Of a DNA stretch of 64,000 nt, positions 27,484-36,161 are shown one piece after another. The notes under the pieces are model-generated. The model was given only the letters and a program-made list of their open reading frames with translations, did no database searches and was not told where the DNA came from. The position numbers and the translations under genes are program-made. The stretch covers positions 1 through 64,000 of the forward strand of contig NZ_VCJS01000053.1 of NCBI RefSeq assembly GCF_005893125.1, read 5' to 3'. This stretch comes from Nonomuraea basaltis (GTDB lineage: Bacteria > Actinomycetota > Actinomycetes > Streptosporangiales > Streptosporangiaceae). How positions within the stretch are numbered: position 1 is the stretch's first letter; each line of letters starts with the position of its first letter.

Positions 27484-28656
27484 TCACCGCATCGGTGTCG
27501 GGGAGCCGACGCTTCGCCGGAGCGCGAGCGTGGCCACGGCCACCGCCTGCAGTGCCGCGCCCGCCAGCAGGGACGCGGTGGGCGAGTACGCCGCCAGCGG
27601 GCCGGCCAGCGCCGACCCGAGCGCGAACGAGGTGATCTTCAAGCTGGCGCCGGTGGTGAACACCTGGGCGCGCAGGCGGGCGGGCGCTTCGCGATGCCGT
27701 ACCGAGAACAACGCGGTCAGCTGCGGCCCTTCGCCCGCCCCGGCCACGGCCGCGGCCACCACGGCGACCCAGAACGACCCGGCCACGGCCGCCAGCGCCA
27801 TCCCCGCGCCGAGCACCGCCGTCCCCCACACCAGCACCGCGTCCCACCGCCGCACCCGGCCGCGCGCGGCGATCACCGCGTTCGCCGCGAGCCCGCACGC
27901 TGCGGTGACGGCCAGGAGCAGCGCGCCGTACGCGCTCTCGCCGGTGAGCCGGGCGCCGAGCACGGGCGCGGACACGACGAGCACGGCCAGCCCCGCACAC
28001 GAGATCATGGACCCGGCCGTCGCCCGCCGCAGCGCGACGTTCCGGACGATGACAGCGAACCCCGCGACCAGCTCCCCCCAGACAGCACCGACAGGGGCGG
28101 CGGGCCTGCTGCGTGATGGCAGAGCCCACGCGATGGGTAGCGCGGCGATGAGCAGCCCGGCGGACACGAGCACCGCGGCCCCGCCGTCGCCCGCGGCCGC
28201 CACCACCACCCCCACCACCGCCGGACCGGCCAGCCCGGCCACGTTGTAGCTCATGGAATCGAGCGCGTTCGCCCGGCCCAACCGCTCCGGCCCGGCCACC
28301 AGGGGCAGCTGCGCCGTCCAGCCGCCGGTGAGCGCGGGCCCCAGCAGGCCGGTCGCCATGGCCATCGCGACCAGGGCCGCGTCAGGAGCCCAGCCCAGGC
28401 CGTACAGGACCAGCAGCAGCCCGGCCGCGTACCCGGACAGGCACCACGCCAGCAGGCGCCCTGGCCGCCGGGCCCGATCGAGCAGCACCCCGAGCAGCGG
28501 CCCGCCGGCCGCGGCCGAGACGGTCAGCCCGGCCAGCAGCCAGGACGCCACCAGGGGAGAGCCCGTGACGGCCAGCCCGGCGATCAGCAGGGCGGGCCCC
28601 GACATCTCGTCACCGGCGCGGGCGGCGACGGCACCTGCCATGTAACGGGATAACAC
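27484..28656 (-). CDS. MFS transporter
   Basis: A 390-residue carrier with 11-12 hydrophobic helices and the motif LLGVLLDRARRPGRLLAW in the first half; the second half has AVIAARGRVRRWDAVL. It resembles small-molecule exporters of the MFS_1 class. The GTG at 28656 stands seven bases after a TAACGT -10 element, pointing to a leaderless transcript and favouring this start over the ATG five codons later. Substrate unknown, and no regulator is adjacent. Confidence 0.85.
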   Translation of the reverse strand: MLSRYMAGAVAARAGDEMSGPALLIAGLAVTGSPLVASWLLAGLTVSAAAGGPLLGVLLDRARRPGRLLAWCLSGYAAGLLLVLYGLGWAPDAALVAMAMATGLLGPALTGGWTAQLPLVAGPERLGRANALDSMSYNVAGLAGPAVVGVVVAAAGDGGAAVLVSAGLLIAALPIAWALPSRSRPAAPVGAVWGELVAGFAVIVRNVALRRATAGSMISCAGLAVLVVSAPVLGARLTGESAYGALLLAVTAACGLAANAVIAARGRVRRWDAVLVWGTAVLGAGMALAAVAGSFWVAVVAAAVAGAGEGPQLTALFSVRHREAPARLRAQVFTTGASLKITSFALGSALAGPLAAYSPTASLLAGAALQAVAVATLALRRSVGSPTPMR

Positions 28657-28774
28657 CCATAAGACGTTACAGGAGAACGCGGGCCGACGTTAGATGCGGC
28701 ACACTGAGGGAAAGGTCCTCTTGAGCTGGGAAGTCGCCCCGCGCCGCCCTCGGCTCGGGGCAGGCGAGGGGATC

Positions 28775-28816
28775 AGGCCCGGCCTGTACGGACTGCGTGC
28801 CGCACAGGCCGGGCCT
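28775..28816 (-). terminator. Strong hairpin terminator of VOC gene
   Basis: Perfect 13-bp stem (AGGCCCGGCCTGT / ACAGGCCGGGCCT) with a 16-base loop, seven bases beyond the VOC gene stop. Confidence 0.8.
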
Positions 28817-28822
28817 CGCCGC

Positions 28823-29590
28823 TCATGCGGAGCTGGTGATGACCGCGAAGCGGGCGCCGTACGGGTCGGAGAGGAACGACATGCGCCCGACCCCCTCCAC
28901 GCTCAGCGCAGGAGCCTGCACCGTGCCGCCGAGCTGCTGCGCGATCGCCACCGTGGCGTCGCAGTCGGGCACCTCGAAGTACGGCAGCCAGTGCGGGCTG
29001 TCACCGGGCTCAAGCTGGACGATGCCGGCCATCGACGACGTCTCACCGCCTCCGGCGGGGGTGATCACGGGATAGGACGTGTCGCCCATCGGCATGTCGG
29101 CGATGGACCAGCCGAAGACCGCTTCGTAGAAGCGGCGCGCGGTGACGGGATCGGGGACGTAGAGCTCGATCCAGCCGAGCGAGCCTGGGTCCGTGACCAG
29201 GTCGAGCCCTTTGTTCGCGCCCGGCTGCCACACGGCGAACCGCGCCCCCGCAGGATCCGCGAACACCGCCATCCGGCCCTGCCCCGCGATGTCGCGCGGC
29301 GGGGAGAGGATCGCGCCGCCCGCCTGCTCGATGGTCTTGGCGATGGCGTCGGCGTCCGGTGTCTGGAAGTACGTCAGCCACGCCGCGTCCGGATTGTCCT
29401 CGGTGGCCTGGCTGATCCCGGCGACCGTCTTGCCGTCGACCTGGCAGAGACGGTAGTCCCGGTGCTCGGGGCCGAGCGTGATCGACCGCCAGCCGAAGAC
29501 CCCGGTGTAGAAGGCGTTGGACCGCTCGACGTCGGGGCTGTTGACGTCGATCCAGCAGGGGGTGCCCGATAGGTAGTGGGTGGTGAGCAT
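28823..29590 (-). CDS. Two-domain VOC (glyoxalase/bleomycin-resistance fold) protein
   Basis: A 255-residue protein made of two VOC modules: residues 8-120 (CWIDVNSPDVERSNAFYTGV, then DIAGQGRMAVFADPAGARFA) and 135-253 (GWIELYVPDPVTARRFYEAV, then VEGVGRMSFLSDPYGARFAV). Each has the paired beta-alpha-beta-beta-beta plan; metal ligands of true glyoxalases are not obvious. Such proteins in actinomycetes are often called hydroxylase or glyoxalase-like, with unknown substrate. The ATG has an AAGGAG site. Ends in a strong terminator, so it is monocistronic. Confidence 0.9.
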   Translation of the reverse strand: MLTTHYLSGTPCWIDVNSPDVERSNAFYTGVFGWRSITLGPEHRDYRLCQVDGKTVAGISQATEDNPDAAWLTYFQTPDADAIAKTIEQAGGAILSPPRDIAGQGRMAVFADPAGARFAVWQPGANKGLDLVTDPGSLGWIELYVPDPVTARRFYEAVFGWSIADMPMGDTSYPVITPAGGGETSSMAGIVQLEPGDSPHWLPYFEVPDCDATVAIAQQLGGTVQAPALSVEGVGRMSFLSDPYGARFAVITSSA

Positions 29591-29722
29591 GGCGTTGCTC
29601 CTTCGTGTGACGAAGCGGTGGGTGGCCTCCTCACCTCACGGCGCGGGCTGAGGGCGACGCCACTCGTATCCGGCGATAGACAGACTGGCACGACCCGCCG
29701 GCAAAAGCGACCACCACCGCAG

Positions 29723-29753
29723 TCGAATGCGTGTTTGAACTGTGGCGTAGACT
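29723..29753 (+). promoter_or_regulatory. Probable SOS (LexA) box and leaderless promoter
   Basis: TCGAATGCGTGTTTGA (29723-29738) matches the actinobacterial SOS box TCGAAC-N4-GTTCGA at 10 of 12 fixed bases. A TAGACT -10 element follows at 29748, seven bases before the ATG at 29761. LexA bound here would cover the -35 region. Confidence 0.6.
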
Positions 29754-29760
29754 CGGCACC

Positions 29761-30390
29761 ATGACAGCCGCGTTCCAAGCATCTCTGCTGGGTCTCGATG
29801 AGGAGCTCGGCGTCGGCCCGCTCGGCGCCGCGGTCCGCAGGGCCCACCTCGGCCACGGCGCCTGGATCGACCTCAGGCTGGGCTGGCTGTCGGGCGCCGA
29901 CACGCTGTTCGAACGGCTCGCCGAGGCGGTGCCGTGGCAGGCCGAGCGGCGGCGGATGTACGACAGGGTCGTGGACGTGCCCCGGCTGCTCAAGTTCTAC
30001 GACGAGGACGAGCCCCTGCCGGACCCGGTGCTCGAGGACGCCAAGTGTGCGCTGAACGCCCACTACGGCGAGGAGCTGGGCGAGCCGTTCCGGACGGCCG
30101 GGCTCTGCTTCTACCGCGACGGCCGCGACAGCGTGGCGTGGCACGGGGACACGATGGGCCGGGGGAGCACCGAGGACACGATGGTCGCGATCATCTCGGT
30201 CGGCGACCCCCGCCCCCTCCTGCTCCGCCCACGAGGCGGCGGCCCCTCGATCCGCCACGACCTCGGCCACGGCGATCTCATCGTGATGGGCGGCAGCTGC
30301 CAGCGCACCTGGGAACACGCCATCCCGAAAACGACCCGTCCCACAGGGCCGCGAATCAGCATCCAATTCCGCCCCCGCGACGTCCGCTGA
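29761..30390 (+). CDS. AlkB-like Fe(II)/2-oxoglutarate dioxygenase
   Basis: A 209-residue non-haem iron oxygenase related to AlkB, which removes alkyl groups from DNA or RNA bases using 2-oxoglutarate and O2. The iron triad fits HGD in SVAWHGDTMGRG (His and Asp) and the later His in QRTWEHAIPKTTRPTGPRIS; the two Arg at the end of that segment and in SIQFRPR fit the 2-oxoglutarate and nucleotide contacts. N-terminal WIDLRLGWLSGADTLFERL matches the actinobacterial subtype. The start at 29761 was chosen over an upstream in-frame ATG because the SOS box and -10 lie between them. Damage induction is therefore likely. Confidence 0.9.
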   Translation: MTAAFQASLLGLDEELGVGPLGAAVRRAHLGHGAWIDLRLGWLSGADTLFERLAEAVPWQAERRRMYDRVVDVPRLLKFYDEDEPLPDPVLEDAKCALNAHYGEELGEPFRTAGLCFYRDGRDSVAWHGDTMGRGSTEDTMVAIISVGDPRPLLLRPRGGGPSIRHDLGHGDLIVMGGSCQRTWEHAIPKTTRPTGPRISIQFRPRDVR

Positions 30391-30445
30391 CCCCTGAGCC
30401 CCGCCGCACAGGCCTGCCGCAGCCGCAGCCCACGCCGGTGTCGCG

Positions 30446-31510
30446 CTACCTCAGCGTGAGTCTCGCGACGCGGCCCTGCTCGCCCGCAGCCCAGCACCCG
30501 CCGTCGTGCGCACACGACACCGTGTCGAACGAGCCGCCGTCGAAGGTCTCCCAGCTCCGCCCGCCCGAGTACGTCACATCGCTCCCGGTCGGCCCCACCG
30601 CGACGGCCGCGAACGGCGGGTACGGCAGCCACGTCACCCCTGACCGGTACGCCGGCGGCGAGGTGGCGGCGGCCTGCCAGGTGGCTCCGCCGTCCCCGGT
30701 CACCGCGCCCGCGCTGGGCGACTGCTGGTCCGGGCGGAAGTCGCCGCCGACCGCGATGCCCCGGTGCCGGTCGCGGAAGGCCAGGCCGAACACGCCCCGT
30801 GCCGGATCCCCGGCTGGGATCGGCGTGTCGGTCACCGTCCACGTACGCCCGCGATCACCCGAGTGGAACACCCGCGACCGCTCCGCCCCGCCGCTGGCCA
30901 GCCACACGTCCCGGCCGCCCGCCGTGACCAGGCACTGCCCGCTCGCCGCGAACCCGGCCTCGCCAGGCAGCGCCTCAGGCATGCCGTCGGAGGGCAGCAC
31001 CCGCCAGCTCCGCCCGCCGTCCTCCGTGGCCAGGATCCGGAACCTGCCGTCCACCGGATCGCTCATGGCCAGCCCGTGCCGCCGGTCGAAGAACGCCAGG
31101 CAGTCGTAGAACGCCCGTGGCTCGTCGTTCCTGAACGTCTCCGCCCAGGTACGCCCACCGTCCTCGGTGCGGTAGACCCGCGAGTCCGCGCCCTCGCCGA
31201 TGGACAGCGCCACGGCCCGGCGCGCGTCGAACGCCTCGATGTCGCGGAATTGGAGCTCCGTGGTGCCGGGCGGTGAGACGTTCTGCCAGCTCCGCCCGCC
31301 GTCCACGGTCCTCAGCACCGTACCGCCCGAGCCGGAGGCCCACACCACGTCGCGGCTGACGGGCGACAGGCCGCGCAGACGCGCCGTCACCCCGGTCTCC
31401 TTGAGCTCCCAGCCGAGTCCCGGCGGGCCGGCGTGGGCGGGGGTCGGGGCCGTCACGGCTGCGAGCACGAAGGCCGCTGACAGCCCGCTCAACACGATAC
31501 GAAGCTTCAT
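30446..31510 (-). CDS. Secreted BNR/YCF48-type beta-propeller protein
   Basis: A 354-residue exported protein: signal peptide KLRIVLSGLSAAFVLAAVTA cleaved after AHA, then about six sialidase-type repeats with the SxDGGxxW signature (TVDGGRSWQN, TEDGGRTWAE, TEDGGRSWRV, SGDRGRTWTV, TGDGGATWQA). This is the plan of photosystem assembly protein Ycf48-like and 'oxidoreductase' annotated proteins; sialidase active-site residues are not evident. Likely a binding propeller. The ATG at 31510 gives a clean signal peptide; a longer frame upstream is Arg/Pro-rich and not plausible. Confidence 0.8.
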   Translation of the reverse strand: MKLRIVLSGLSAAFVLAAVTAPTPAHAGPPGLGWELKETGVTARLRGLSPVSRDVVWASGSGGTVLRTVDGGRSWQNVSPPGTTELQFRDIEAFDARRAVALSIGEGADSRVYRTEDGGRTWAETFRNDEPRAFYDCLAFFDRRHGLAMSDPVDGRFRILATEDGGRSWRVLPSDGMPEALPGEAGFAASGQCLVTAGGRDVWLASGGAERSRVFHSGDRGRTWTVTDTPIPAGDPARGVFGLAFRDRHRGIAVGGDFRPDQQSPSAGAVTGDGGATWQAAATSPPAYRSGVTWLPYPPFAAVAVGPTGSDVTYSGGRSWETFDGGSFDTVSCAHDGGCWAAGEQGRVARLTLR

Positions 31511-31582
31511 GTCGGGCAAACTAACCCAAAGGATCAACGCCGTCCATGGCTGGACTTCTCGGGCACGCCCCACGCTGACGGC

Positions 31583-31605
31583 CCGCCCAGGTGTCAGGTG
31601 GGCGG
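31583..31605. terminator. Possible hairpin terminator of carboxypeptidase gene
   Basis: A 7-bp stem (CCGCCCA / TGGGCGG) with a 9-base loop, 48 bases past the carboxypeptidase stop. A direct copy of the 3' arm region (GGTGGGCGGCCCGT) occurs about 31 bases further along. Confidence 0.4.
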
Positions 31606-31652
31606 CCCGTCCAACTGCGCGAGCCGGGTGGGCGGCCCGTTCACAGCGCCAG

Positions 31653-32534
31653 TCAGGCGGCCTGGCGGGCCGATCCCCAGGACAGCAAGGCCCCGGCCGT
31701 CGTGAAGCGGCGGCTGGAGACCGACTCGCCGAGCAGTACGCCGACCAGTCGCCGCCCATCCCGCTCGCCCGCGAACGCCAGGCAGAACCCGGCCGCCCGC
31801 GTGAAACCGGTCTTCAGCCCGATCGTCCCCGGCGTGCTCAGGAGCCGGTTGGTGTTGCGCCAGCTGTACGAGCGGTGCTCATCGGTGGCGTCGAGCGAGT
31901 GGTACCGGGTGCCGGCCGCCTGCTTGATCTGCGGGACCTGCAGCGCCTTGGCGGCCAGCACGGCCTGGTCCCGCGCCGTGGAGTAGCCGTCGCCGCCCGG
32001 CGTGGGCAGGCCGTCGGCGTTGACGTATTCGGTGTCCTTCATGCCCAGCTCGCGCGCGGTCGCGTTCATCTTGGCGACGAAGCCGTCGACGCCGGGCCCG
32101 TACGTGCGGGCCAGCGCGTGGGCGGCGTCGGCCCCCGAGGGCAGCATCAGGCCGTAGAGGAGCTCGCCCACCGTGAGACGGTCGCCGGCGCGCAGGTCTG
32201 CGGTGGTGCCACCGCCGTCCTCGGCGTATGCGACGTCGGCGGCCCGGATCTGGACCACGTCCGTCGGCTTGGCGTTCTTCAGTACGACATATGCCGTCAT
32301 CGTCTTGGTGAGGCTGGCGATCGGCATGCGCTCGGCGCCGTCCTTTTCGAACAGCACTTCGCCGGACGAGGCGTCCATCAGATAGGCCGCCCGGCCGTAC
32401 ACCGCGGGCGCGTCAAGAGCGGCGGAGGCGGCGGCAAGCGGAGCCGGCGCGTCCGCGTACGCGGGCACGGCGACCCCCGTGACCAGGGCAAAGGCGCCGG
32501 CCAGCACGGCCAGGCGGGCTTTCTGGATACACAT
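31653..32534 (-). CDS. D-alanyl-D-alanine carboxypeptidase (S11, PBP type)
   Basis: A 293-residue exported penicillin-binding enzyme that trims the terminal D-Ala of peptidoglycan stem peptides. Signal peptide ARLAVLAGAFALVTGVAV is cut near AYA. Active-site motifs: S74-L-T-K77 (nucleophile and base), S133-G-A135 in place of the usual SxN, and K241-T-G243. The Asn to Ala change in the second motif is seen in some actinobacterial members (SGxD). No C-terminal membrane helix is present, so it is probably secreted or loosely wall-bound. The start at 32534 was chosen for its signal peptide. Confidence 0.9.
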   Translation of the reverse strand: MCIQKARLAVLAGAFALVTGVAVPAYADAPAPLAAASAALDAPAVYGRAAYLMDASSGEVLFEKDGAERMPIASLTKTMTAYVVLKNAKPTDVVQIRAADVAYAEDGGGTTADLRAGDRLTVGELLYGLMLPSGADAAHALARTYGPGVDGFVAKMNATARELGMKDTEYVNADGLPTPGGDGYSTARDQAVLAAKALQVPQIKQAAGTRYHSLDATDEHRSYSWRNTNRLLSTPGTIGLKTGFTRAAGFCLAFAGERDGRRLVGVLLGESVSSRRFTTAGALLSWGSARQAA

Positions 32535-32692
32535 GGGCCCAGGCTGCCGCGCCTTTGGGGGTGCTTTTGCCGAAATAAGCGACACTTCACGGCAAATGGC
32601 CCAATAACGCCGATATGGTCGGAGATTTCGCCAGGTAAATCTTTTCAGGAATGTCCGAAACTATGTCACCAGCAGGAACATCCCTACCAGCG

Positions 32693-33871
32693 TCACCGAG
32701 GGCTCCAGAAGTTGTCCACCACGCGCTCCCCCTGCAGCAGCTCCGAGAACAGGTCCTCCCACATCGGCATCACCAGCTCCGGCGCGTACGCCCGCGACGT
32801 CTTCACCGCCTCCTTGCCCATCCGCACCCGCAGCTCCCGGTCCGCGATGACCTGCTTCAGCGCGGCGGCCAGCGCGTCCACGTCCCTGGGCCGCACGAGC
32901 ACCCCGTCCACGCCGTCGGTCAGCACGTCGCGCGGCCCGGTCGGGCAGTCGAACGCGACCACGGGCAGTCCGTGCGTCATGGCCTCGATCATCACCATCG
33001 GCAGGCCCTCGAACCGCGAGCTCAGCGCGTACACGGAGGAGTCGGTCAGCTCCTTCTCCAGCCGGTCGGTACGCCCCGGCAGCTCCACGTGGTCGCGCAG
33101 CCCGTACTGCTCGACGAGCCCGGTGAGCTGCCCCTTGCGCGGCCCGGTGCCGAAGATGCGCAGCCGCCATTCCGGATGCTCGGCCACCACCTGCGCGAAG
33201 GCCGGGACGAGAAAGTCGAACCCCTTCTGCGGCACCAGCCGCCCGGCCGCGATCACGACGGGGTTCACCTGCTTGGAACGCTCCTGCTCGACCTTGTGGA
33301 CGGCGTTCGGGATCTGCACGATCGGGGTCTTGGGCAGCAGCCGCTGGTATTCGAGCTGGTTCGTCCGCGTCAGCACGGTGATCGCGGCGAACCGCCCGTA
33401 GTAGCGGGCGATCTGCCTGCGGATGGTCTCGGGGTAGGCCGACAGGTTCATGTGCTCCTGGGCGACCCTGATGACGTTCTTGGGGGCACGGCGGGCGGAG
33501 ATCAGGTTCAGCGCGGGCCGCGTGGTGACCAGGACGCCGTCGCGCAGCTTGGAGACGTACTCCATCGCGGCCCACTCCACCCGCTCGGTGAAGTAGTCGG
33601 CCGCGAACTCCCCGCGTGGCACGAGCTTCCCGCGTACCCTGCGCCAGGCCTTGCGCCCGATCGAGTCGGGCTGCCTGCCGGCCCGCTGGTCCACCAGCGT
33701 GGTGATCGTGATCTTGGGGTCCAGCGAGAACTGGGGGGTGTCGCGCCGCCGCACGAGGCTGACCAGCTCGACGTCGTGTCCCGCCGCGGCCATCGCGTTC
33801 GCCTGGTTGACGACCGTGCGGATGGTGCCGCCCATGCCGTAGGCGTGCAGCATGAGATAGCGGATCTTCAC
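32693..33871 (-). CDS. GT4 family glycosyltransferase
   Basis: A 392-residue GT-B fold retaining glycosyltransferase. N-terminal LHAYGMGGTIRTVVNQANAM is the acceptor-side GGxxR loop, and the donor-side domain has VIAAGRLVPQKGFDFLVPAF and the E-x7-E motif in SRFEGLPMVMIEAMTHGLPV. It uses a nucleotide sugar (UDP- or GDP-) as donor. The GTG at 33871 overlaps the stop of the upstream sulfotransferase gene (GTGA), so the two are coupled, suggesting a sulfated surface glycan or glycolipid. Acceptor unknown. Confidence 0.9.
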   Translation of the reverse strand: MKIRYLMLHAYGMGGTIRTVVNQANAMAAAGHDVELVSLVRRRDTPQFSLDPKITITTLVDQRAGRQPDSIGRKAWRRVRGKLVPRGEFAADYFTERVEWAAMEYVSKLRDGVLVTTRPALNLISARRAPKNVIRVAQEHMNLSAYPETIRRQIARYYGRFAAITVLTRTNQLEYQRLLPKTPIVQIPNAVHKVEQERSKQVNPVVIAAGRLVPQKGFDFLVPAFAQVVAEHPEWRLRIFGTGPRKGQLTGLVEQYGLRDHVELPGRTDRLEKELTDSSVYALSSRFEGLPMVMIEAMTHGLPVVAFDCPTGPRDVLTDGVDGVLVRPRDVDALAAALKQVIADRELRVRMGKEAVKTSRAYAPELVMPMWEDLFSELLQGERVVDNFWSPR

Positions 33872-34713
33872 GGGATGTACCCCCAGGTCCGGCTGATGGG
33901 CTTCAGCGTGTCCGGGATCTGGTCCTCGCTGGGAAGCTCGCGGGCCGGCTGGACGGTGCCGGATCGGATCTTGTCGCGCCAGTCCCCGAGCCCCTTCTCC
34001 AGGACGGGCTGCTTGCCGTACGAGAGCATCTCGGGCTCCCACTCCAGGGCCAGGAACGCGCAGATCTCGCGGGTGATCCGCTCCGGCTCGGCGCTGAGCT
34101 CCTCGTATTTGACGGTCAGGCCGGGCAGCGCCTTCCTGGCCCGCTGGACGGCCTTCATGTACCGCAGCGCGTCCAGCGCGGCGTCGTCCGGAGTGCGCTT
34201 GTCCGGGCTGGCCTCGTGCCAGGACGTGGCGATCGACGCGGGGTGGCGCAGCAGGAAGATGAAGCGCGCGTCCGGCCAGCACGTGGCGATGCGCTGGTAG
34301 GCGAAGGCGTTCGCAGGCGTCTTGTCCACGATGTACCGCTTCCCGCTGCGAACCAGCTCCCGATGCAGGACGCGGTCCCACAGCAGATGCTCCAGATCGG
34401 CTTGGTTGTGCCCGAGCGCTGCCATCGCCTTCGAGGCCAGATTCGTGTCGAACTGCACCCGAAGACGCCGTACGTGCAGCTCATGGGGAGCGTGCAGGGC
34501 CGAGTGGGCGTTCAGTATCGAGCGCAGAAGCGTCGAGCCGGACCGGACGGGGGACAGGAGGAACACAGGGGCTTCGAGCAGCCGGTCGGTTAGCGGATCC
34601 GCGGGCGGTCTGATCTCGGGAACGGGCGGGGGAGACGGCTCTTTCCCTATCCGTTCGATCTGGAATCCGGTGAACCTGACCAGCGCTTTGTTCACCTTAC
34701 GCTGCCAGTTCAT
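33868..34713 (-). CDS. PAPS-dependent sulfotransferase
   Basis: A 281-residue cytosolic sulfotransferase. The 5'-phosphosulfate loop is FLLSPVRSGSTLLRSIL near residue 50, and the 3'-phosphate-binding segment is ARFIFLLRHPASIATSWHEA with its Arg and Ser. It moves sulfate from PAPS to a hydroxyl, probably on a sugar or lipid given the coupled GT4 gene. The ATG at 34713 is eight bases after TAGTCT, so the transcript is probably leaderless; a long upstream in-frame extension reads as non-coding. Confidence 0.88.
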   Translation of the reverse strand: MNWQRKVNKALVRFTGFQIERIGKEPSPPPVPEIRPPADPLTDRLLEAPVFLLSPVRSGSTLLRSILNAHSALHAPHELHVRRLRVQFDTNLASKAMAALGHNQADLEHLLWDRVLHRELVRSGKRYIVDKTPANAFAYQRIATCWPDARFIFLLRHPASIATSWHEASPDKRTPDDAALDALRYMKAVQRARKALPGLTVKYEELSAEPERITREICAFLALEWEPEMLSYGKQPVLEKGLGDWRDKIRSGTVQPARELPSEDQIPDTLKPISRTWGYIP

Positions 34714-34937
34714 GCCGAGGCAGACTACCGTCCGTTCCTGGTAATTCGCTGGCAACGATACGAGACGCGCATTCAGGTTGCGGCCGCTGGCGGGGTGTTT
34801 CCGCGCCAGGATCGGGTGCGCCGGCCGGACGCCGCGGATCGGGCTGCCGCCGCGCCGGACACGCCCGGCGAATTGGACCTGGCGCCCGAGGGTGGGCATA
34901 GGGGTGGCCCATGATCCAAACGGGTAGTCTTGATCCC

Positions 34938-35231
34938 ATGGCCCGGGCGAATCTTCTGGTGATCTACACCGCTAGGATCGAGGAGTGCCGGGCGTTCTAC
35001 GCCTCCCTCGGCCTGGACTTCCGCGCTGAGCAGCACCGCGACGGCCCGACGCACTACGCGGCCACGCTGGGCGACGGGCTCGTCGTGGAGTTCTACCCGG
35101 CCACCGGCTGCGGGGAGACCGGGGCGCTGCGGCTCGGGTTCGAGGTGGCCGCCCTCCCGGACCACCCGCCGGGACGGCGCGTGCTGCGCGACCCGGACGG
35201 CCGCGCGGTGGAGGTGCGCGTACGCGGCTGA
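34938..35231 (+). CDS. Small VOC family protein
   Basis: A 97-residue protein with a single VOC unit: NLLVIYTARIEECRAFYASL, then HYAATLGDGLVVEFYPA and a shortened end RRVLRDPDGRAVEVRVRG. It is shorter than the usual 120-130 residues, lacking one strand pair, and would need to dimerise. The ATG at 34938 lies seven bases after a TAGTCT -10, another leaderless signature shared with its divergent neighbour. Ligand unknown. Confidence 0.78.
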   Translation: MARANLLVIYTARIEECRAFYASLGLDFRAEQHRDGPTHYAATLGDGLVVEFYPATGCGETGALRLGFEVAALPDHPPGRRVLRDPDGRAVEVRVRG

Positions 35232-35248
35232 GGCGAGGGGAGATCGGC

Positions 35249-35941
35249 GTGGACGAGGCACGCCTGCCGGGCGAGACGGTCCTCGGCATGGTGGCCGGTC
35301 GGCTGTCGGCCGCGACGGGCAGGCCCTGGCAGATCCGGGACGGCCTGGCCAAGGGCCCCGGCACGGTCGGCGTGGTGCTGCGCGACGACCACGCGGGCGG
35401 CCCCGCCCATCTCGACCTCGACTTCGTGCTCGACGTCGACCGCCCCGAGGACACCACGATCACCGACTGCGTGGTCGGGTACGGCGCCACCACCGAGGAG
35501 GCCGTCGACCGCGCCGTACAGGTATGGCTGGACACCACCGCCAGCGCGGTCCTCGAGCTCCTCACCCAGGACGGCTCGTTCGCCGGGCACTTCGGCCCCG
35601 CCGACCCGGACGGCTTCCCCGGATGGCACGCCGTCCACGGCGGCATCACCGGCTGGGGCACCGGCGACGACCACGACGCCGTCCAGCGGTGGGCCGTGCG
35701 GCACGTGCTGCTCCCGCACCTGGCGCCCGCGCTGAAGGGCACGTTCGGCCGCGCCCGCCTGAACGGCGTCAAGGCGTTCTTCGGCGGCGGCGAGGGCAGC
35801 GAGACCGCCGAGATCCGGGTCAACGGCGACTACCACGAGGCGGGGTCGCGAGCGCTGGCCGACCTCGACTGGCCGCGCCCCGCGAACGGCGTGTCCTACG
35901 CCCGCACGTTCATGCTGCTGGTCCACGACGAGACCGGGTGA
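35249..35941 (+). CDS. Cytosolic protein, DUF6348-like, unknown function
   Basis: A 230-residue protein beginning GETVLGMVAGRLSAATGRPW, with a central HLDLDFVLDVDRPEDTTITD and GWHAVHGGITGWGTGDDHDA, and a tail VNGDYHEAGSRALADLDWPR. The arrangement resembles DUF6348 proteins, sometimes near polymorphic-toxin immunity genes, but I cannot confirm this. GTG at 35249 has a GGGGAG site. It is 17 bases after the small VOC gene and may be co-transcribed with it. Confidence 0.6.
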   Translation: MDEARLPGETVLGMVAGRLSAATGRPWQIRDGLAKGPGTVGVVLRDDHAGGPAHLDLDFVLDVDRPEDTTITDCVVGYGATTEEAVDRAVQVWLDTTASAVLELLTQDGSFAGHFGPADPDGFPGWHAVHGGITGWGTGDDHDAVQRWAVRHVLLPHLAPALKGTFGRARLNGVKAFFGGGEGSETAEIRVNGDYHEAGSRALADLDWPRPANGVSYARTFMLLVHDETG

Positions 35942-35982
35942 ACACAGGCGGTGAAAGTTTCAGCGTCGATTGACACCCTTCA

Positions 35983-35996
35983 CGTGAGCGTTAACA
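35983..35996. promoter_or_regulatory. LacI-family operator, copy 1
   Basis: CGTGAGCGTTAACA, two changes from the motif TGTTAGCGNTAACA shared by four sites here. It lies 166 bases before the LacI gene. Confidence 0.5.
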
Positions 35997-36128
35997 ATCG
36001 CGGAATCCCACGGAAGCAAGGAAGCTGAACAACAACTGCCAGCAGTGGTCACTGCGGCCGGTATGAGGTGGAGCAACGCCGGCCCCGCGTCCACAGGGAA
36101 AACTGATCGCGCGCTCACCCCCTTGGCC

Positions 36129-36142
36129 TGTTAGCGTTACCG
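36129..36142. promoter_or_regulatory. LacI-family operator, copy 2
   Basis: TGTTAGCGTTACCG, 20 bases before the LacI GTG, matching the left arm and centre of the shared motif. Implies autoregulation. Confidence 0.6.
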
Positions 36143-36161
36143 CCAAGGGGGGTGAGCCGGG

